A DNA stretch of 64,000 nt from Rhodobacter viridis (GTDB taxonomy: Bacteria; Pseudomonadota; Alphaproteobacteria; Rhodobacterales; Rhodobacteraceae), in assembly GCF_003217355.1 (NCBI RefSeq), contig NZ_QJTK01000010.1:1-64000 (forward strand). Direction: 5' to 3'. Within the stretch, counting starts at the first letter, position 1. Each line of letters starts with the position of its first letter. Below, in pieces: positions 7,207 through 15,290 of the stretch. The notes below the pieces were generated by a model. It ran no database searches, had not been told where the DNA came from, and saw nothing but the letters and a program-made list of their open reading frames with translations. Made by a program: the position numbers and the translations under genes.

Positions 7207-7968
7207 TCAACCAAACAGGGCAGCGAGGGTCATGTAACCAACCGACGGAACCATCAGGCAGCCAAAGCCCGTGTAGAACGTGGCCGTCAGCGCGCCGTAG
7301 GGCACGAGTTTCGGATCGGTCGCGGCAAGGCCCGCGCTCACGCCGCTCGTGGTGCCCATCAGACCGCCGTACACCGCAGCGGCCGCCGGAGTGGTCAGGC
7401 CCGCAGGTTTCGCCAGAAGCGGCGTCAGGATCATCACGGCGATGGATTTCACCACACCGGCCGCCACCGAAAGCGCGATCACCTCGGACGAGGCGCCCAG
7501 CGCCGCGCCGGTCACCGGGCCGACGATGAAGGTCGTCGCGCCGCCGCCGATCGTCGCCATGTCCACGACGCTGGTGTAGCCAAACGCATAGGCCACGGCC
7601 GCGCCGACCGCGGTCGAGATGATGACCGAGATCACAAGGGCGATGCCGCCCGCCAGACCGGCCTTTTTCACTTCTTCAAGTTTCACGCCGAAGGCGGTCG
7701 ACACGATGGCGAAGTCGCGCAGCATGGCGCCGCCCATCAGCCCGAAGCCCGCAAACAGCGAGATGTCCGAGATGCCCTTGGTGCCGCCGGAGACCTTGCC
7801 GCCGATATAGGCCAGCACAAGCCCCGCGACGATGGCGATGGCCGAGCCGTGGATGCGGTTGTTGACCAGTTTGCCGATCGCATAGGAGATCCACATGATC
7901 ACGCCGACGATGGCGAAAGCGGTGATCAGCGGCAGTTTCTCGAGCGTTCCTACGATGATGTCGAGCAT
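7207..7968 (-). CDS. madM: Malonate transporter subunit MadM
   Basis: A 253-residue integral membrane protein, the larger of the two MadLM subunits that import malonate, described as malonate:Na+ symport in Malonomonas. It is glycine/alanine-rich with about eight helices, including GFGLMGGAMLRDFAIVSTAF and IGGGATTFIVGPVTGAALGA. The ATG at 7968 has AAGGAG nine bases upstream and lies one base after the madL stop, so the two are coupled. It closes the mad operon and is followed by bioM. Confidence 0.92.
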   Translation of the reverse strand: MLDIIVGTLEKLPLITAFAIVGVIMWISYAIGKLVNNRIHGSAIAIVAGLVLAYIGGKVSGGTKGISDISLFAGFGLMGGAMLRDFAIVSTAFGVKLEEVKKAGLAGGIALVISVIISTAVGAAVAYAFGYTSVVDMATIGGGATTFIVGPVTGAALGASSEVIALSVAAGVVKSIAVMILTPLLAKPAGLTTPAAAAVYGGLMGTTSGVSAGLAATDPKLVPYGALTATFYTGFGCLMVPSVGYMTLAALFG

Positions 7969-7969
7969 G

Positions 7970-8380
7970 TCATTTCGCTCCTTGCGCAGCGCGTTTGGCC
8001 GGTTTGGCCGCATCTTCGGGTTCGGACGAGCCGCTGAGCGCCGAGAGCGGACGGATCAGCAGGAAGCCCGCGACCACCGGCAGGAAACCGGCGATGAAGG
8101 CCATGGTGCCCGCATCGAAAGCCGCGACGACGTTCTGGCTGGCGGCCATCGCAACGACGATCGGGATATACATCGCCGACCAGAACTTGATGCCGTCCTG
8201 CGCCAGTTCCGACATCCGCTCGCGATCGATGAACCAGCGCGAGATGACGACGAGCAGCAGCATGGCGATGCCGACGCCGCCGACATCGGCGTCGATGCCG
8301 ACCATATGCCCGATCAGCTTGCCGATGATCACACCCGCGATCAGGCAGCCGCTCATCAGCGAGACCCCGTAAATCAACAT
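7970..8380 (-). CDS. madL: Malonate transporter subunit MadL
   Basis: A 136-residue membrane protein with about four helices and a charged C-terminal tail (EPEDAAKPAKRAAQGAK). It pairs with MadM, whose gene follows after one base, to form the malonate carrier. The N-terminus MLIYGVSLMSGCLIAGVIIG matches the MadL family. A 64-nt gap with a perfect stem-loop separates it from madF, so the transporter genes may be expressed at a different level from the enzyme genes. Confidence 0.92.
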   Translation of the reverse strand: MLIYGVSLMSGCLIAGVIIGKLIGHMVGIDADVGGVGIAMLLLVVISRWFIDRERMSELAQDGIKFWSAMYIPIVVAMAASQNVVAAFDAGTMAFIAGFLPVVAGFLLIRPLSALSGSSEPEDAAKPAKRAAQGAK

Positions 8381-8409
8381 GTCTTGTCCTCCTTGATCGG
8401 CGGAGAAGA

Positions 8410-8430
8410 GCGCCTGCCCCGTGCAGGCGC
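8410..8430 (-). promoter_or_regulatory. Intercistronic stem-loop between madF and madL
   Basis: GCGCCTG-CCCCGTG-CAGGCGC gives a perfect 7-bp stem and 7-nt loop in the only sizeable gap among the last enzyme and transporter genes of the operon. No T-run follows in either direction, so an mRNA processing or stability role is more likely than full termination. Confidence 0.45.
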
Positions 8431-8444
8431 CCGTCCGCCTGTCC

Positions 8445-8654
8445 TTATTCGATGCTCATGATCACCGCACCGGGTTTCAGACGATCACCGGCAGCGACGG
8501 CGATCGATTTCACCGTGCCGTCGAGCGGCGCGGGCATTTCGTTCTTCATCTTCATCGCCTCGACGACGGCGAGGCATTGCCCCTTGGTGACGGTGGCGCC
8601 CACCGCGACCTCGATCGACACGACGACCGACGGCATCTTCACTTTCACATCCAT
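8445..8654 (-). CDS. madF: MadF, biotin carboxyl carrier protein of malonate decarboxylase
   Basis: A 69-residue biotinyl domain, complete as a free-standing carrier. The biotinylation motif is EAMKMKNE with Lys35 as the attachment site, flanked by the usual GATVTKGQCLAVV and PLDGTVKSIAV strands. MadC/MadD transfer CO2 from malonyl-ACP to this biotin, and MadB then releases it with Na+ export. Its start lies inside the 3' end of madK (10-nt overlap). The adjacent biotin ligase and biotin transporter genes presumably supply and attach its cofactor. Confidence 0.95.
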   Translation of the reverse strand: MDVKVKMPSVVVSIEVAVGATVTKGQCLAVVEAMKMKNEMPAPLDGTVKSIAVAAGDRLKPGAVIMSIE

Positions 8655-9397
8655 GGCCTTCTCCTTTCGGCTTGTTTCATTGGGTGTTGCGGGGCGGCCC
8701 GCCCTTGGGACGGGACCGCGAAAACGGTGTTCAGGCGCTCGCGTTCGATCAGCTCGACGCCGGTGATGGTCTTGCCCAGCACCGTGGCCGCGCCCGACAC
8801 GAGTTCTGTCAGCTTGACGCCGATGCCCCCCGCCAGATCGGCCTCGGCATCGATGGCAATCGCCTGACGATAAGACAGCCGCTCCAGCGCCCGGGCGGCG
8901 GCGGCCAGCGGCGGCAGGCTGTCGGCCCGCACCACCAGATCGATGTCCGAACCCGGCCGCAGATAGGGCAGCCCGGTCACCGTCTGCAGCGCGGCCGAGC
9001 CGATCAGGCCGATCTCGACCCCGGTCACCGCGCCGATCCGGGCGATCTCGGGCAGGGCCGGATGCAGGCTCGCGCCAAGGATCAGCGCGCGCTCCATCAC
9101 CTCGTAGGGGGTGAAGAAGGCGGTGACCTGACCGCGCCGCACCGGCACCGCCGCGCGCACCCGTTCGGCGCCGTGGCGGAACGGGAAGGCAAAGCCGAGC
9201 TGGCCGCCGCCATCCGGGCAGGGGCCGGTCGGGCGGCAGACGATGCCGGGAATATGCGCCTTGCTCATCGCGTCGCGCACGAGTTTGCGGGTCGCCCCGT
9301 CGCGCATCTGCTCTGGCAGGGCGTCGAGGACGGCAGCAAGGATGCCCGGGCGCGAGGCGGGCGAAACATGGGCAAGGCTGTGTCGATTGCGAAACAT
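8645..9397 (-). CDS. madK: MadK, phosphoribosyl-dephospho-CoA transferase (holo-ACP synthesis)
   Basis: A 250-residue MdcG/CitX-like nucleotidyltransferase that attaches the 2'-(5''-phosphoribosyl)-3'-dephospho-CoA group to the acyl carrier MadE. The nucleotidyltransferase core is visible as GLIGSAALQTVTGLPYL followed by GSDIDLVV with the paired metal-binding Asp residues (residues about 133-160). N-terminal RHSLAHVSP is also typical of MdcG. It follows the madH stop by one base and overlaps madF by ten. MadG supplies its substrate. Confidence 0.88.
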   Translation of the reverse strand: MFRNRHSLAHVSPASRPGILAAVLDALPEQMRDGATRKLVRDAMSKAHIPGIVCRPTGPCPDGGGQLGFAFPFRHGAERVRAAVPVRRGQVTAFFTPYEVMERALILGASLHPALPEIARIGAVTGVEIGLIGSAALQTVTGLPYLRPGSDIDLVVRADSLPPLAAAARALERLSYRQAIAIDAEADLAGGIGVKLTELVSGAATVLGKTITGVELIERERLNTVFAVPSQGRAAPQHPMKQAERRRPWM

Positions 9398-9398
9398 C

Positions 9399-10487
9399 TC
9401 AGCGCCTCTTGATCCAGGCGGGGTCGGTCTTGGCGGTGCGGCTCATCTCGCGCTGCGCCAACACCATCGTGTCGAAAAGCGCGGTGGCCGTGGGCCCCTC
9501 GATCACGATCGGCGCGGCGGGGGTGGCGAGGGCGGGCACCAGTTCCAGCCGCGTCGCCGCAGCCCCCGTCACCAGATCGGGCGAAACCTTCACCACCCGG
9601 CTCTTGATGCGCAGGATCGTGCGGGCGGTCTTTTCGACCGTCTCGGCGGCGCTCATCGGGGTGTGGGTGACGATCACCTCGTATTCGGGATAGGTGCGCG
9701 CGCGGCGATAGGTGATGATCTGGCCGGTCCGGTCGCAGACATGGCCCGCCTCCGAGACGACGAAACTGTCGCCCATCGGCAGCCCGCCCACCACCAACTC
9801 GCGCCAGGGATCGCCAAGCGGCGAGGCGACCAACGCGATATCCTCGCGCAGCGGCAGGCCATCGAGCGTCAGCCAGCCGAATTCCTGACAGCCGTAAAGA
9901 TCGTGGACGCTGTAGCCGAAGGCCTCGGCCACCGGCAGCAGTTCGGCATCAAGCGGCGTGCCCGCGCACAAAAGCACGCAGTCCTTCGGCATCTCGCGCT
10001 TCAGCCCCAGCTCCAGCGCCTGTTCGAGGCTCGCCCGCAGGAAGGACGATTCCCCAAGGATCACGCGCGGTTGCGTGCGGCAGGCGGCGACCAGCAGCGC
10101 ATCGCGGCTGGAGCGGTGCAGATGGCTCCAGTCGATGCCGCAGACATCCAGCGCCAGTTTCGAGAACACATTGACCAGCGGCGGATAGGTGACCAGCATC
10201 CGCGCCCCCTGCCCCACCTGCAGCCGCCCGAAAATCTCCCGGGCGACGGCGGTGCGGTTGGGCAATTCGGCATGGGTGACGCCGACGATGGTCTGGAAAG
10301 CGGACGAGCCCGTGGTGAAGGTCAGATAGGCCAGATTGAAGGGGGTGTGGACCTCCTCGATCACATGCGCCGCGGTGGGGCCGTCGATACCCTTCTGGGC
10401 AAGCGACCGGCGCGGCATCTCGGCCAAGGTCGGCGCCGACCCGAACAGGGTCAGCGCGTCTTCAAGGGCAGCAAGATCGTCAGGCAT
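9399..10487 (-). CDS. madH: MadH, ACP-SH:acetate ligase
   Basis: A 362-residue adenylate-forming enzyme that acetylates the free thiol of the MadE prosthetic group, priming the cycle. The first adenylation-type signature is visible as YLTFTTGSSAFQTIVGVTH; later DLYGCQEFGWLTLDG and the typical GDSFVVSEAGHVCDRTGQI segment match AMP-binding enzymes. The length is shorter than a full acyl-CoA synthetase, as expected for the family. The gene position between madD and madK matches the Malonomonas order. Confidence 0.88.
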   Translation of the reverse strand: MPDDLAALEDALTLFGSAPTLAEMPRRSLAQKGIDGPTAAHVIEEVHTPFNLAYLTFTTGSSAFQTIVGVTHAELPNRTAVAREIFGRLQVGQGARMLVTYPPLVNVFSKLALDVCGIDWSHLHRSSRDALLVAACRTQPRVILGESSFLRASLEQALELGLKREMPKDCVLLCAGTPLDAELLPVAEAFGYSVHDLYGCQEFGWLTLDGLPLREDIALVASPLGDPWRELVVGGLPMGDSFVVSEAGHVCDRTGQIITYRRARTYPEYEVIVTHTPMSAAETVEKTARTILRIKSRVVKVSPDLVTGAAATRLELVPALATPAAPIVIEGPTATALFDTMVLAQREMSRTAKTDPAWIKRR

Positions 10488-10516
10488 CTGTTTCGTCCTT
10501 CGGGCTCGTCAGTCTT

Positions 10517-11410
10517 TCAGCGGGCGGGCGCGTAACGCCCGGCCACTTCCGCGAATTCGCGGTTCATCAGCGCGATGACGCGCGGGCGCTCGGTGCGGCC
10601 GCCGCGGGCTTCGCCCAGCTTGCCGCGGCCCCAGGGGCCCAGATCGTCCTGCCGCCCCTCGGCCTTGGCCGTGCGGACCTCGGCGATGCGGGCGGCGATG
10701 GCCGGACGCATCCCCTCGACCGTTTCGACCAGCGCTTCGACGCCGCCGAGCGAGTGGAAGAAGCGCGGACCGGCGGCGAAGACGGCGCTGGCCTTGGACA
10801 GATCTTCGAGCGTTTCCAGATCCTTGCGGATGATCCGCGAGACCGATGTCAGCGGCATGACATGGATCATCGTGCCGAATTGCGCATCAAGCGACAGGAT
10901 CGCATCGGCTTGCAGCCCGTGGCACAGGAACGCCCCCGAGATCGCCCGGCCGATCACCATGGCGATGATCGGATGGCCCTTCAGCCGCGCCTCGGCCAGC
11001 GCCAATTGATAGGCGGCGGTCGATTTGTTCATGCCGAAGATTTCCTCGACCTTGCCCGGGCCGTTGCCGGGGGTGTCGACGATCAGCACCAGCGGCCGTT
11101 TCTCGGCGAGCGGCTTTTCGGCATCGGCCGCGATCGAGGCATAGACGGCTTCCGCCATCTTGTAGCCTTCCTCGAGCCCGATGATCCCGGCGTAGACGAC
11201 CGGGAATTTCTCGTTCATCGCGCCACCGTCCGAGGCGATGATCGTGCAGAGCGTGCCCTGCACCGTCGCTGTGCCGACGACCGCGCCCGGCCCGAATTCG
11301 GGATCGGCGAAGGCCTCGGTGCCCACCGTGCCCTCGGCAAAGCTGCCAGCATCCACGATCATCTCGATCGCGTCGCGGCCCCGGCCCATCATGCTTTCTT
11401 GCATTTCCAT
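10517..11410 (-). CDS. madD: MadD, malonyl-ACP:biotin carboxyltransferase gamma-like subunit
   Basis: A 297-residue crotonase-fold carboxyltransferase subunit related to MdcE. It begins MEMQESMMGRGRDAIEMIVD and carries PLVLIVDTPGNGPGKVEEIF and AMVIGRAISGAFLCHGLQAD, where backbone amides form the oxyanion hole in this fold. With MadC it moves the carboxyl group of malonyl-ACP to the biotin of MadF. The ATG at 11410 is preceded by AAAGGAG; an upstream in-frame start overlapping madC is less likely. Confidence 0.9.
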   Translation of the reverse strand: MEMQESMMGRGRDAIEMIVDAGSFAEGTVGTEAFADPEFGPGAVVGTATVQGTLCTIIASDGGAMNEKFPVVYAGIIGLEEGYKMAEAVYASIAADAEKPLAEKRPLVLIVDTPGNGPGKVEEIFGMNKSTAAYQLALAEARLKGHPIIAMVIGRAISGAFLCHGLQADAILSLDAQFGTMIHVMPLTSVSRIIRKDLETLEDLSKASAVFAAGPRFFHSLGGVEALVETVEGMRPAIAARIAEVRTAKAEGRQDDLGPWGRGKLGEARGGRTERPRVIALMNREFAEVAGRYAPAR

Positions 11411-11430
11411 GATTTCACTCCTTTCCGGGG

Positions 11431-12387
11431 TCACACGCTGAGCCGCTCGACGCGGGCGAGGAAGTCGCTCAGGGGCAGGTCGATCAGCCCCCAGGCGTCG
11501 GTGTTGCCGGCATGCGACCAGACTTCGGTCGCGTCGCCCGGCTGCATCTGCGCGGCCAGCGCCACGGCGCGCAGCTGCGCCTTGACCTTGGCGGAAGAGC
11601 CGATGCGGCGCATTTCCTCAAACGCCTCGATCGAGAGGCCGGTCAGCGCCGAGACCTGTTCGCGGAAGGCGGCGATGCTGTTTTCGACAAGGAAATTCGC
11701 GTCGCCCATGATGTATTTGTGCCGCCCGCCGGTGGTGCGGAAGACAAGCGCGCGGTCGGAGGCGTCGAATTCCTCCTTGCCCATTTCCTGCTCGATCACC
11801 TCCGGGCCGGTCAGGCCAAGGCGGCCGAATTCCGACATGATGATCACGTCGGTGGCGGCGGCGACGAAGCCCATGCCGCCGAAGGCACCGACTTTCGAGC
11901 CGATCAGCGCAATCACCGGCACCTTGCCGCGGGCCTTTTGCAGTTGGTCCATCACCTCGGCATGGGCCAGAAGCCCGGCGTTGGCTTCATGCAGCCGCAC
12001 GCCGCCGGTCTCGAAGGAGATCACCACCATCGGCTTTTCTTCCTCGTCGAGATCGGCGAATTTCGCGACCAGCTCGTCGTGGAAGTCGATGGCGAGCTTG
12101 ATCGTGTTCACCATCTTGGCGCCGCCGATCTCGCCCACCGAGCCGCCGATGAAGCGACCCTCTTGCGAGATCACGAACACCGGGGTGCGGCCGATTTGGC
12201 CCACGCCGGTGACGATGCCGTCGTCAAAGGCCACGGCGTCGCCGAGCAGTTTCAAGTGCGGGCTCGTCACCCGGTCGAACGGCCCGGCGAGTTCGGTGAA
12301 GCTGCCCTCGTCCACGAGGCCGATGGCACGCTCGCGCGCCGAGGCTTCGATGAAGCGGCAGGATTGCAGGTCTGTCCAGTTGGTCAT
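11431..12387 (-). CDS. madC: MadC, malonyl-ACP:biotin carboxyltransferase beta-like subunit
   Basis: A 318-residue carboxyltransferase subunit related to MdcD and AccD. Characteristic stretches are VISQEGRFIGGSVGEIGGAK, VISFETGGVRLHEANAG and ALIGSKVGAFGGMGFVAAAT, which build the CoA/ACP-binding crotonase fold. It works with MadD. The ATG at 12387 starts 13 nt after the madE stop; the open frame upstream overlaps madE and has no family character. Confidence 0.92.
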   Translation of the reverse strand: MTNWTDLQSCRFIEASARERAIGLVDEGSFTELAGPFDRVTSPHLKLLGDAVAFDDGIVTGVGQIGRTPVFVISQEGRFIGGSVGEIGGAKMVNTIKLAIDFHDELVAKFADLDEEEKPMVVISFETGGVRLHEANAGLLAHAEVMDQLQKARGKVPVIALIGSKVGAFGGMGFVAAATDVIIMSEFGRLGLTGPEVIEQEMGKEEFDASDRALVFRTTGGRHKYIMGDANFLVENSIAAFREQVSALTGLSIEAFEEMRRIGSSAKVKAQLRAVALAAQMQPGDATEVWSHAGNTDAWGLIDLPLSDFLARVERLSV

Positions 12388-12400
12388 TGTCGTCTTCGCC

Positions 12401-12712
12401 TCAGAGCGCCGCGGCCAGCGCCTGTTGCAGGCGCAACAGCACGACGGCGGGGGTGGCGTTGTTGTCGTTGATCTCGATGGCGGTGTCGTAAAGGCCCGTC
12501 TCATCAAGGAATTTCTGCATCACGCGGGCCCAGAGCGGGTCGAAGCCGGTGACCGGGGTGACGATCTTGACCGTCACCCGGCCCGAAAGGGGCGCGGGCG
12601 TCAGCATGATTTCCAGATCGCTCGACCCGGTGACACCGGTGTGGCTGGGGGCGGGAAGGGTGACCTTGGCCGCGCTGGCGGCAAGGTCGAGCTCAAGGGT
12701 ATGCAAAGCCAT
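12401..12712 (-). CDS. madE: MadE, acyl carrier protein of malonate decarboxylase
   Basis: A 103-residue carrier of the MdcC/CitD type. The prosthetic-group attachment site is the serine of GVTGSSDLEIML (Ser30 or Ser31), which receives phosphoribosyl-dephospho-CoA rather than phosphopantetheine. The thiol carries acetyl and then malonyl groups through the catalytic cycle. It starts 14 nt after the madA stop. A much longer overlapping frame through madA is a shadow; the ATG at 12712 gives family length. Confidence 0.93.
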   Translation of the reverse strand: MALHTLELDLAASAAKVTLPAPSHTGVTGSSDLEIMLTPAPLSGRVTVKIVTPVTGFDPLWARVMQKFLDETGLYDTAIEINDNNATPAVVLLRLQQALAAAL

Positions 12713-12726
12713 GATCTGGGCCTTTC

Positions 12727-14400
12727 TTACCAGTTGCGGAAACGGGCGGGCGGGTTGTAGAGGCCGCCGGACCAGGTCACGAGATCGCGCATGCTCTTGG
12801 CCGCGAGCAGGTCGCGGGTGGCGCGGTTGGGATCGACGCCAAGGTCGGCCGGGGTTTTCACGATGCCCGCCTCGCGCAGCGCCCGGGTTTCCTCGGGTTT
12901 CGCGGCAAGGCCGATCTCGGTGAAGCCCGCGACGGCGCGGATGGCGGCCATGCGGGCCTCCATGTCCTTGCAGCGGTTGAGGTAGGCGATGCCGTCCTCG
13001 GTGACGATATGGGTCAGGTCGTCGCCATAGATCATCACCGGCGGGATCGGCAGGTTCGCGCTTTTCGCCAGTTTCCAGGCGTCCAGTTCCTCGACAAAGA
13101 CCGGCTTGCGGCCCTCGCCGAAGGTCTCGACGCCCTGCACGACCAGACGTTTGCCGCGCGGGATGTTGCCGATGTCGCGCTCGAGCGAGGGCAGTTCCTG
13201 CCCGCATTTGAGCCAGGCATCGGTCGGATGGCGCCGCCCCTTGGCATCGCAGCCCATGTTCGGCGCGCCGCCGAAGCCCGCGACCCGGCCCGCCGTCGCG
13301 GTCGAGGAGTTGCCGTATTTGTCGATCTGCAGCGTGCCGCCGATGAACATGTCGATGGCGTAATGCCCGGCCGTCTGGGCAAAGGCGCGGTTCGAACGCA
13401 GCGAGCCATCCGGCCCGACGAAGAAGATGTCCGGCCGTGAGGCGACATAGTCTTCCATGCCGAGTTCGCCGCCGAAGCAGTGGATCGTGTCGACCCAGCC
13501 CTCTTCGATCGCCGGGATCATCGTCGGATGCGGGTTCAGGATCATATGCGTGCAGCATTTGCCCTTGAGCCCCAGTTCCAGCCCATAGGTCGGCAGGATC
13601 AGCTCGATCGCCGAGGTCAGGAAGCCGATGCCGTGGTTCATCGAGGTCACGCCATATTCGGCGTAAATGCCCTTCAGACACAGCATGGCGAGCAGGATCT
13701 GGCTGTCGGTGACCAGTGCGGGATCACGGGTGAAGAGCGGCTCGATGAAGAAGGGCTTCGGCGATTGGATGACCGCATCGACCCAGTCGCCCGGGATGTC
13801 GACACGCGGCAGTTCGTCAACGATTTCATTGACCTGCGCGATGACGATGCCTTCGCGGAACTTCGTCGCCTCGACGATGGCCGGGGTGTCTTCGGTGTTG
13901 AAGCCGGTATAGAGGTTGCCCTTGCGGTCGGCCTTGTAGGCGCAGACCAGCGAGACGCGCGGCGTCAGGTCGAGGAAGTAGCGGCCGAAGAGTTCCAGAT
14001 AGGTGTGGATGGCACCGAGCTCGATCTTGCCGTTCTCGATGAATTTCGCCACCCGCCCGGCTTGCGGGCCGCCAAAGGCGAAGTCGAGTTTCTTGGCGAT
14101 GCCGTTTTCGAACAGATCAAGATGTGCGGGCAGCGGCACGGCCGATTGCACCATGTGCAGGTCGTGGATCTTGCCGCGGTCCACCTTGTTCAGGCAGTCG
14201 GCAAGGAAATCGGCCTGTTTCTGGTTGTTGCCTTCGATGTTGACGATGTCGAAGGGGCGGATCACCGCTTCCAGAAGGGCCACGGTATCCTTGGCCAGCA
14301 CTTCCTTGCCCTTGACGAAGAGGGGTGCTGCCGCCTCCTTGCGCGCGGCGGTATCTGCCGCCCGCTTACGCCAGCTGTTGCGCTTGTCGTCGTTCGTCAT
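12727..14400 (-). CDS. madA: MadA, acetyl-ACP:malonate ACP transferase
   Basis: A 557-residue homologue of MdcA, the alpha subunit, which exchanges acetate for malonate on the carrier MadE. The protein is full length and CoA-transferase-like. Recognisable segments are PFDIVNIEGNNQKQADFLAD at residues about 49-68, EYGVTSMNHGIGFLTSAIEL near the middle and PTMIPAIEEGWVDTIHCFGG after it. It follows the biotin ligase gene by 30 nt. Acetate is the product released each turn. Confidence 0.94.
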   Translation of the reverse strand: MTNDDKRNSWRKRAADTAARKEAAAPLFVKGKEVLAKDTVALLEAVIRPFDIVNIEGNNQKQADFLADCLNKVDRGKIHDLHMVQSAVPLPAHLDLFENGIAKKLDFAFGGPQAGRVAKFIENGKIELGAIHTYLELFGRYFLDLTPRVSLVCAYKADRKGNLYTGFNTEDTPAIVEATKFREGIVIAQVNEIVDELPRVDIPGDWVDAVIQSPKPFFIEPLFTRDPALVTDSQILLAMLCLKGIYAEYGVTSMNHGIGFLTSAIELILPTYGLELGLKGKCCTHMILNPHPTMIPAIEEGWVDTIHCFGGELGMEDYVASRPDIFFVGPDGSLRSNRAFAQTAGHYAIDMFIGGTLQIDKYGNSSTATAGRVAGFGGAPNMGCDAKGRRHPTDAWLKCGQELPSLERDIGNIPRGKRLVVQGVETFGEGRKPVFVEELDAWKLAKSANLPIPPVMIYGDDLTHIVTEDGIAYLNRCKDMEARMAAIRAVAGFTEIGLAAKPEETRALREAGIVKTPADLGVDPNRATRDLLAAKSMRDLVTWSGGLYNPPARFRNW

Positions 14401-14430
14401 TTGCTTTCGTCTTCCTCCTTCAGAGGGTTT

Positions 14431-15261
14431 TCAAAGGGTTGCTTGCGTCGCGACGAGGGGGATCTCGCCGAAGATGACGCTGTGAAGGGTGCCGTCGGCG
14501 TCGCGCAGGCACAGCGCCCCATCCGGGCCAAGCGCTTCGGCGATGCCCTGACGGGGGGCATGCGGCGCGGCGAGGATGACGGGGCGGCCGAGCGTGCAGG
14601 AGCGCACCGACCAGGCGTGGCGGGCGGGTTCGAAACCGAGGCGTTCCCATTCGGAAAGCCGGTAATCGAGCCGGTCGATGAGCGCCGTGAACAGTTCGAA
14701 GCGATCCACCTTGCGGCCGGTTTCGGCGCTGATCGAGGTGGCGATGGCTTGCAGTTCCGGCGGGAAATCCGTGCGGGCCTGGGCAAGGTTGATGCCGATC
14801 CCCGCGATGATGTGGTCCAGATCGCCCTCGGGGGTCATCACCATTTCGCACAGGATGCCCGAGAGCTTGCGGCCTTCGACCATCAGGTCGTTCGGCCATT
14901 TGATTTGCGGTGCCAGACCCGTGGTGCGGGCGATGGCCTCGGCCGCGGCAACGGCGATGACAAGCGTCACCTGTGCCAGATCGGCGAGAGGGCGGGAGGG
15001 ACGCAAAAGCACCGAGGCGAGCAGACTTTCACCGGGACGCGAAACCCAGCGACGGTCGTATTTGCCCCGTCCTGCCGTCTGATGATCGGCAAGGACGACG
15101 GTGCCTGTCGGTGCGCCCCTCCGCGCCAGACCGGCCAGGAAGGTGTTCGTCGAGGAGAGAACAGGCCGGTGGTGGACCGCGCAGCCGATCCCGCCCCGAC
15201 GCCGGAAGGGAAGCGCAAGCGTCGGGAGGTTCGGGAGAAGGTCGGGATGGTGCGCGGTCAT
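14431..15261 (-). CDS. Biotin protein ligase inserted in the mad operon
   Basis: A 276-residue BirA-type biotin--protein ligase without an N-terminal DNA-binding domain. The biotin/AMP motif is TAGRGKYDRRWVS (the GRG loop), the catalytic lysine motif is KWPNDLMVEGRKLSGIL, and a C-terminal SH3-like part follows. It lies between madB (29-nt gap) and madA, so its likely target is Lys35 of MadF. A second, general ligase for acetyl-CoA carboxylase would be expected elsewhere in the genome. Placement inside the mad operon is not part of the Malonomonas gene order as I recall it. Confidence 0.88.
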   Translation of the reverse strand: MTAHHPDLLPNLPTLALPFRRRGGIGCAVHHRPVLSSTNTFLAGLARRGAPTGTVVLADHQTAGRGKYDRRWVSRPGESLLASVLLRPSRPLADLAQVTLVIAVAAAEAIARTTGLAPQIKWPNDLMVEGRKLSGILCEMVMTPEGDLDHIIAGIGINLAQARTDFPPELQAIATSISAETGRKVDRFELFTALIDRLDYRLSEWERLGFEPARHAWSVRSCTLGRPVILAAPHAPRQGIAEALGPDGALCLRDADGTLHSVIFGEIPLVATQATL

Positions 15262-15290
15262 GGGAGGGCTCCTTTCAGGAGGTCAGCGGT

